64,000 nt of DNA from assembly GCF_039535475.1 (NCBI RefSeq), contig NZ_BAAAXG010000029.1:62001-126000 (forward strand), in the 5' to 3' direction. The notes beneath the pieces were generated by a model, which saw nothing but the letters and a program-made list of their open reading frames with translations, ran no database searches and was not told the origin of the DNA. This DNA comes from Streptomyces showdoensis (GTDB lineage: Bacteria; Actinomycetota; Actinomycetes; Streptomycetales; Streptomycetaceae). Positions 62,162 through 64,000 of the stretch are shown piece by piece (position 1 is the stretch's first letter; each line of letters begins with the position of its first letter). Position numbers and translations under genes: made by a program.

Positions 62162-63804
62162 GCGTGGGACGGGGCACCGACGGTATGGGGAGCGTCGCCG
62201 GCTGGGCGGTGCCCGGCTACGTCGCCGTGCGGACGCTCGGACAGGGGGCCGGAGGGCGGGTCGTGCTGGCCCGGCACGAGGCGACGGGCGTGCCCGTGGC
62301 CATCAAGTACCTGAGCGGCCGGCTCCACGGCGACCGGGCCTTCCTGGCCCGGTTCCGCGCCGAGGCACGGCTGTTGGGCGAGCTCCGGCACCCGTGCGTG
62401 GTGCGCCTGTACGAGTACGTGGAGGCCCGGCGGGGCGCGGCGATCGTGATGGAGGCGGTGGACGGGGTCACCCTGCGCGAGGTGCTGCGCGCGCACGGCG
62501 GCACCGGGCCGGAGGCGGCTCTGGTGCTCCTCAAGGGTTCCCTGCTCGGGCTCGGCGCCGCCCACGCCGCCGGCGTGGTGCACCGCGACTACAAGCCCGA
62601 GAACGTTCTGGTCCGCGCGGACGGTTCGAGCGCCCTCGCCGACTTCGGCGTCGCCGTGCGCGCGGGCCGGGAGGCGGAGGCGGCCGGGACGCCCGCGTAC
62701 ATGGCGCCCGAGCAGTGGGACGGCGAGCCCGCGGGTCCGGCGAGCGACGTGTACGCGGCGGCGGCCGTGTTCTACGAGTGCCTCACCGGGCGGCGGGCGT
62801 TCCGCGCCGACGACCTGATCGCCCTGCGGCTGCAGCACCTGCGGGCGCCGGTCGACATGGACGACGTGCCGGAGGCCGTCCGCGGACTCCTGGGCGCCGG
62901 ACTGGCCAAGGACCCGGCCGACCGCCCCGCCATCGGGGCCTTCCTCACCGACCTCGAACGCGCCGCCACCCACGGCTACGGCCCGGGCTGGGAGGAGGCC
63001 GGGCGTCGCAGGCTCGCCGAACTATCCGCCCTGCTGGCTCTTTTGTTCCCGTTCGCGATGGGTTCGGCCGTGTACGAGGTGACGCCCGCCCTGACCGTCC
63101 TCGGCGGCCTGAAGCGGCACCTTTGGAAGGCGGTCGTGGGGGCCGCCGCGCTGGCCGTGGCCGCCGGGGCGGTGACGGTGGCGACGGCCCGTACCGACGA
63201 CGACACGACGACCACGGTGGCCGACTCCGTACCGTCCGGGCCGGGCGGGGGCCCTGGGACCCCGGCCGCCTCCACGCCCCTCCCGGCCGCTCCCTCGGTG
63301 TCGGCTTCGGCCGGCGGGCCACCTTCCGACAGCGCTTCGGCCGGCCCCTCCGCCTCCACCACCCCTCCCGCGGGCGGCGGCCCCGGCACCCCGCCCTCGA
63401 CCTCGACGGACGCTCCGACCACACCCGCCGGGACGACGGCCCCGCCCACCCCGCCCCCGACTCCGCCCCCGACGGCGACCTCGGCCCCGACGCCGGGGAC
63501 GATCTCGCTCGTCATCGACTCCTGGCGACGGGGGCCCGGGCCGAGCACCCTGATCGCCGACGTGACCGTCCACACCACGGGCACGGGACCGCTGACGCTC
63601 ACCGCGGACTTCTACGTCAACACACCCGACCAGCCGTACGGTTCGCAGTCGCGACGCCTCTCGGGCGCCACGGACTACTCGGTGAGCTTCGAGGCCGACT
63701 TCTCGAACCACCCGTGCCGGGGCAGCTGGGTCGTCGCGCTCGGCAGCAGCCCGGAATCGGCGAACGGCCGCCGGACCGCCTCCGTGGACGCGCCGCCGTG
63801 CTGA
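62158..63804 (+). CDS. Transmembrane Ser/Thr protein kinase with extracytoplasmic beta-rich domain
   Basis: A 548-aa Hanks-type kinase. It has the glycine loop LGQGAGGRV, VAIKYL (Lys), HRDYKPENV (catalytic Asp), DFGVAV and GTPAYMAPEQ, so it should be active. A single membrane helix follows at about residue 323 (VVGAAALAVAAGAVTVATA), then a Thr/Pro/Ser-rich linker of about 110 residues, then a C-terminal about 100-residue beta-rich domain (ISLVIDSWRRGPGPSTLIADVTVHTTGTGPLTLTADFYV in pieces) with two Cys, presumably outside the cell. Its ATG overlaps the stop of the FHA/M50 gene with GGAGGGGA upstream. FHA proteins encoded beside such kinases are common substrates or partners. Confidence 0.9.
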   Translation: MSVGRGTDGMGSVAGWAVPGYVAVRTLGQGAGGRVVLARHEATGVPVAIKYLSGRLHGDRAFLARFRAEARLLGELRHPCVVRLYEYVEARRGAAIVMEAVDGVTLREVLRAHGGTGPEAALVLLKGSLLGLGAAHAAGVVHRDYKPENVLVRADGSSALADFGVAVRAGREAEAAGTPAYMAPEQWDGEPAGPASDVYAAAAVFYECLTGRRAFRADDLIALRLQHLRAPVDMDDVPEAVRGLLGAGLAKDPADRPAIGAFLTDLERAATHGYGPGWEEAGRRRLAELSALLALLFPFAMGSAVYEVTPALTVLGGLKRHLWKAVVGAAALAVAAGAVTVATARTDDDTTTTVADSVPSGPGGGPGTPAASTPLPAAPSVSASAGGPPSDSASAGPSASTTPPAGGGPGTPPSTSTDAPTTPAGTTAPPTPPPTPPPTATSAPTPGTISLVIDSWRRGPGPSTLIADVTVHTTGTGPLTLTADFYVNTPDQPYGSQSRRLSGATDYSVSFEADFSNHPCRGSWVVALGSSPESANGRRTASVDAPPC

Positions 63805-63853
63805 ACGGCCGCCACCACCGCTCCCGCCACCGAGAGAACGGAACCCGCACACG

Positions 63854-64000
63854 ATGACGACGACCCCGACTCCCGCCACGGTCAGCGGGCGCGCCCTGTC
63901 GGCCTGGTCGCGCGCGGGGCGGTTCGGCACCTGGCACGCCCTGGAGCGGCCGGGCGGCGAGGCGGACGGGCCGCCCCACGGCGCGCTGCGCGTCGACCGC
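63854..64000 (+). CDS. Start of a fourth operon gene, cut by the window edge
   Basis: The first 49 codons of a gene beginning MTTTPTPATVSGRALSAWSR from ATG at 63854, with GAGAACGGAA about 9 bases upstream and 49 bases after the kinase stop. Good codon bias and same direction suggest it belongs to the operon. Too short to name a family. Confidence 0.55.
   Translation, partial: MTTTPTPATVSGRALSAWSRAGRFGTWHALERPGGEADGPPHGALRVDR

Overview
The window is high-GC actinobacterial DNA, most likely from Streptomyces. The reasons are the strong G/C bias at third codon positions, frequent GTG and TTG starts behind AGGAGG-type ribosome sites, DasR-type palindromes in front of a chitinase, and typical gene families (SAV_915, DUF6221, FUSC, choice-of-anchor A, LLM/F420 oxidoreductase). 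No tRNA, rRNA, CRISPR array or complete insertion sequence was seen.

Region 1 (828-16832, minus strand) is a compact operon with the layout of a polycyclic tetramate macrolactam (PTM) cluster: a sterol-desaturase-like hydroxylase, a hybrid iterative PKS-NRPS (KS-AT-DH-KR-ACP-C-A-PCP-TE, with an ornithine-type adenylation code), two phytoene-desaturase-like FAD enzymes, an MDR reductase, and last a Rieske oxygenase where described clusters usually carry a P450. The genes overlap by 4-14 bases from the PKS-NRPS onward. The PKS-NRPS reading frame is broken by one extra C in a C7 run inside the DH domain. A PP2C/SpoIIE phosphatase is cut by the left edge.

Region 2 (17252-31731) holds ordinary chromosomal genes: a FUSC membrane protein, an I36-like secreted inhibitor, a lipoprotein, an F420-type oxidoreductase, a SRPBCC protein, a copper pair (multicopper oxidase plus P1B ATPase with an unusual CPD motif), a GH18 chitinase behind two DasR-like sites, and a class A beta-lactamase.

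Region 3 (32118-49461) holds a seven-zinc-knuckle protein fused to a Vsr-like nuclease, a universal stress protein, and several regulator/target pairs. A TetR protein is divergent from a SnoaL-NmrA operon, and two MarR proteins are divergent from an MFS pump and from an SDR; each pair has clear palindromes between the genes. The region also has a DUF1269-BaeRF pair, a ZapE/AFG1 ATPase, a remnant of a PEP-utilising enzyme, a surface protein with three SpaA repeats, and an AraC-type regulator.

Region 4 (49495-58381) holds a HutD-like protein, a P450 divergent from an unusual IS30-HTH/winged-helix regulator, a frameshifted pentapeptide-repeat membrane protein, a Nudix hydrolase, and a DHA2 pump divergent from a LysR regulator.

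Region 5 (58475 to the right edge, plus strand) is a four-gene operon with its own good promoter: a glycine-rich 529-aa protein with a leader-like helical N-terminus, a zinc-ribbon/FHA/PqqD-like/M50 membrane protease, a transmembrane Ser/Thr kinase, and the start of a fourth gene. This is the best candidate here for an undescribed system.

Two genes (PKS-NRPS and pentapeptide protein) each carry one surplus base in a short homopolymer. Assembly error is therefore a real alternative to gene decay.
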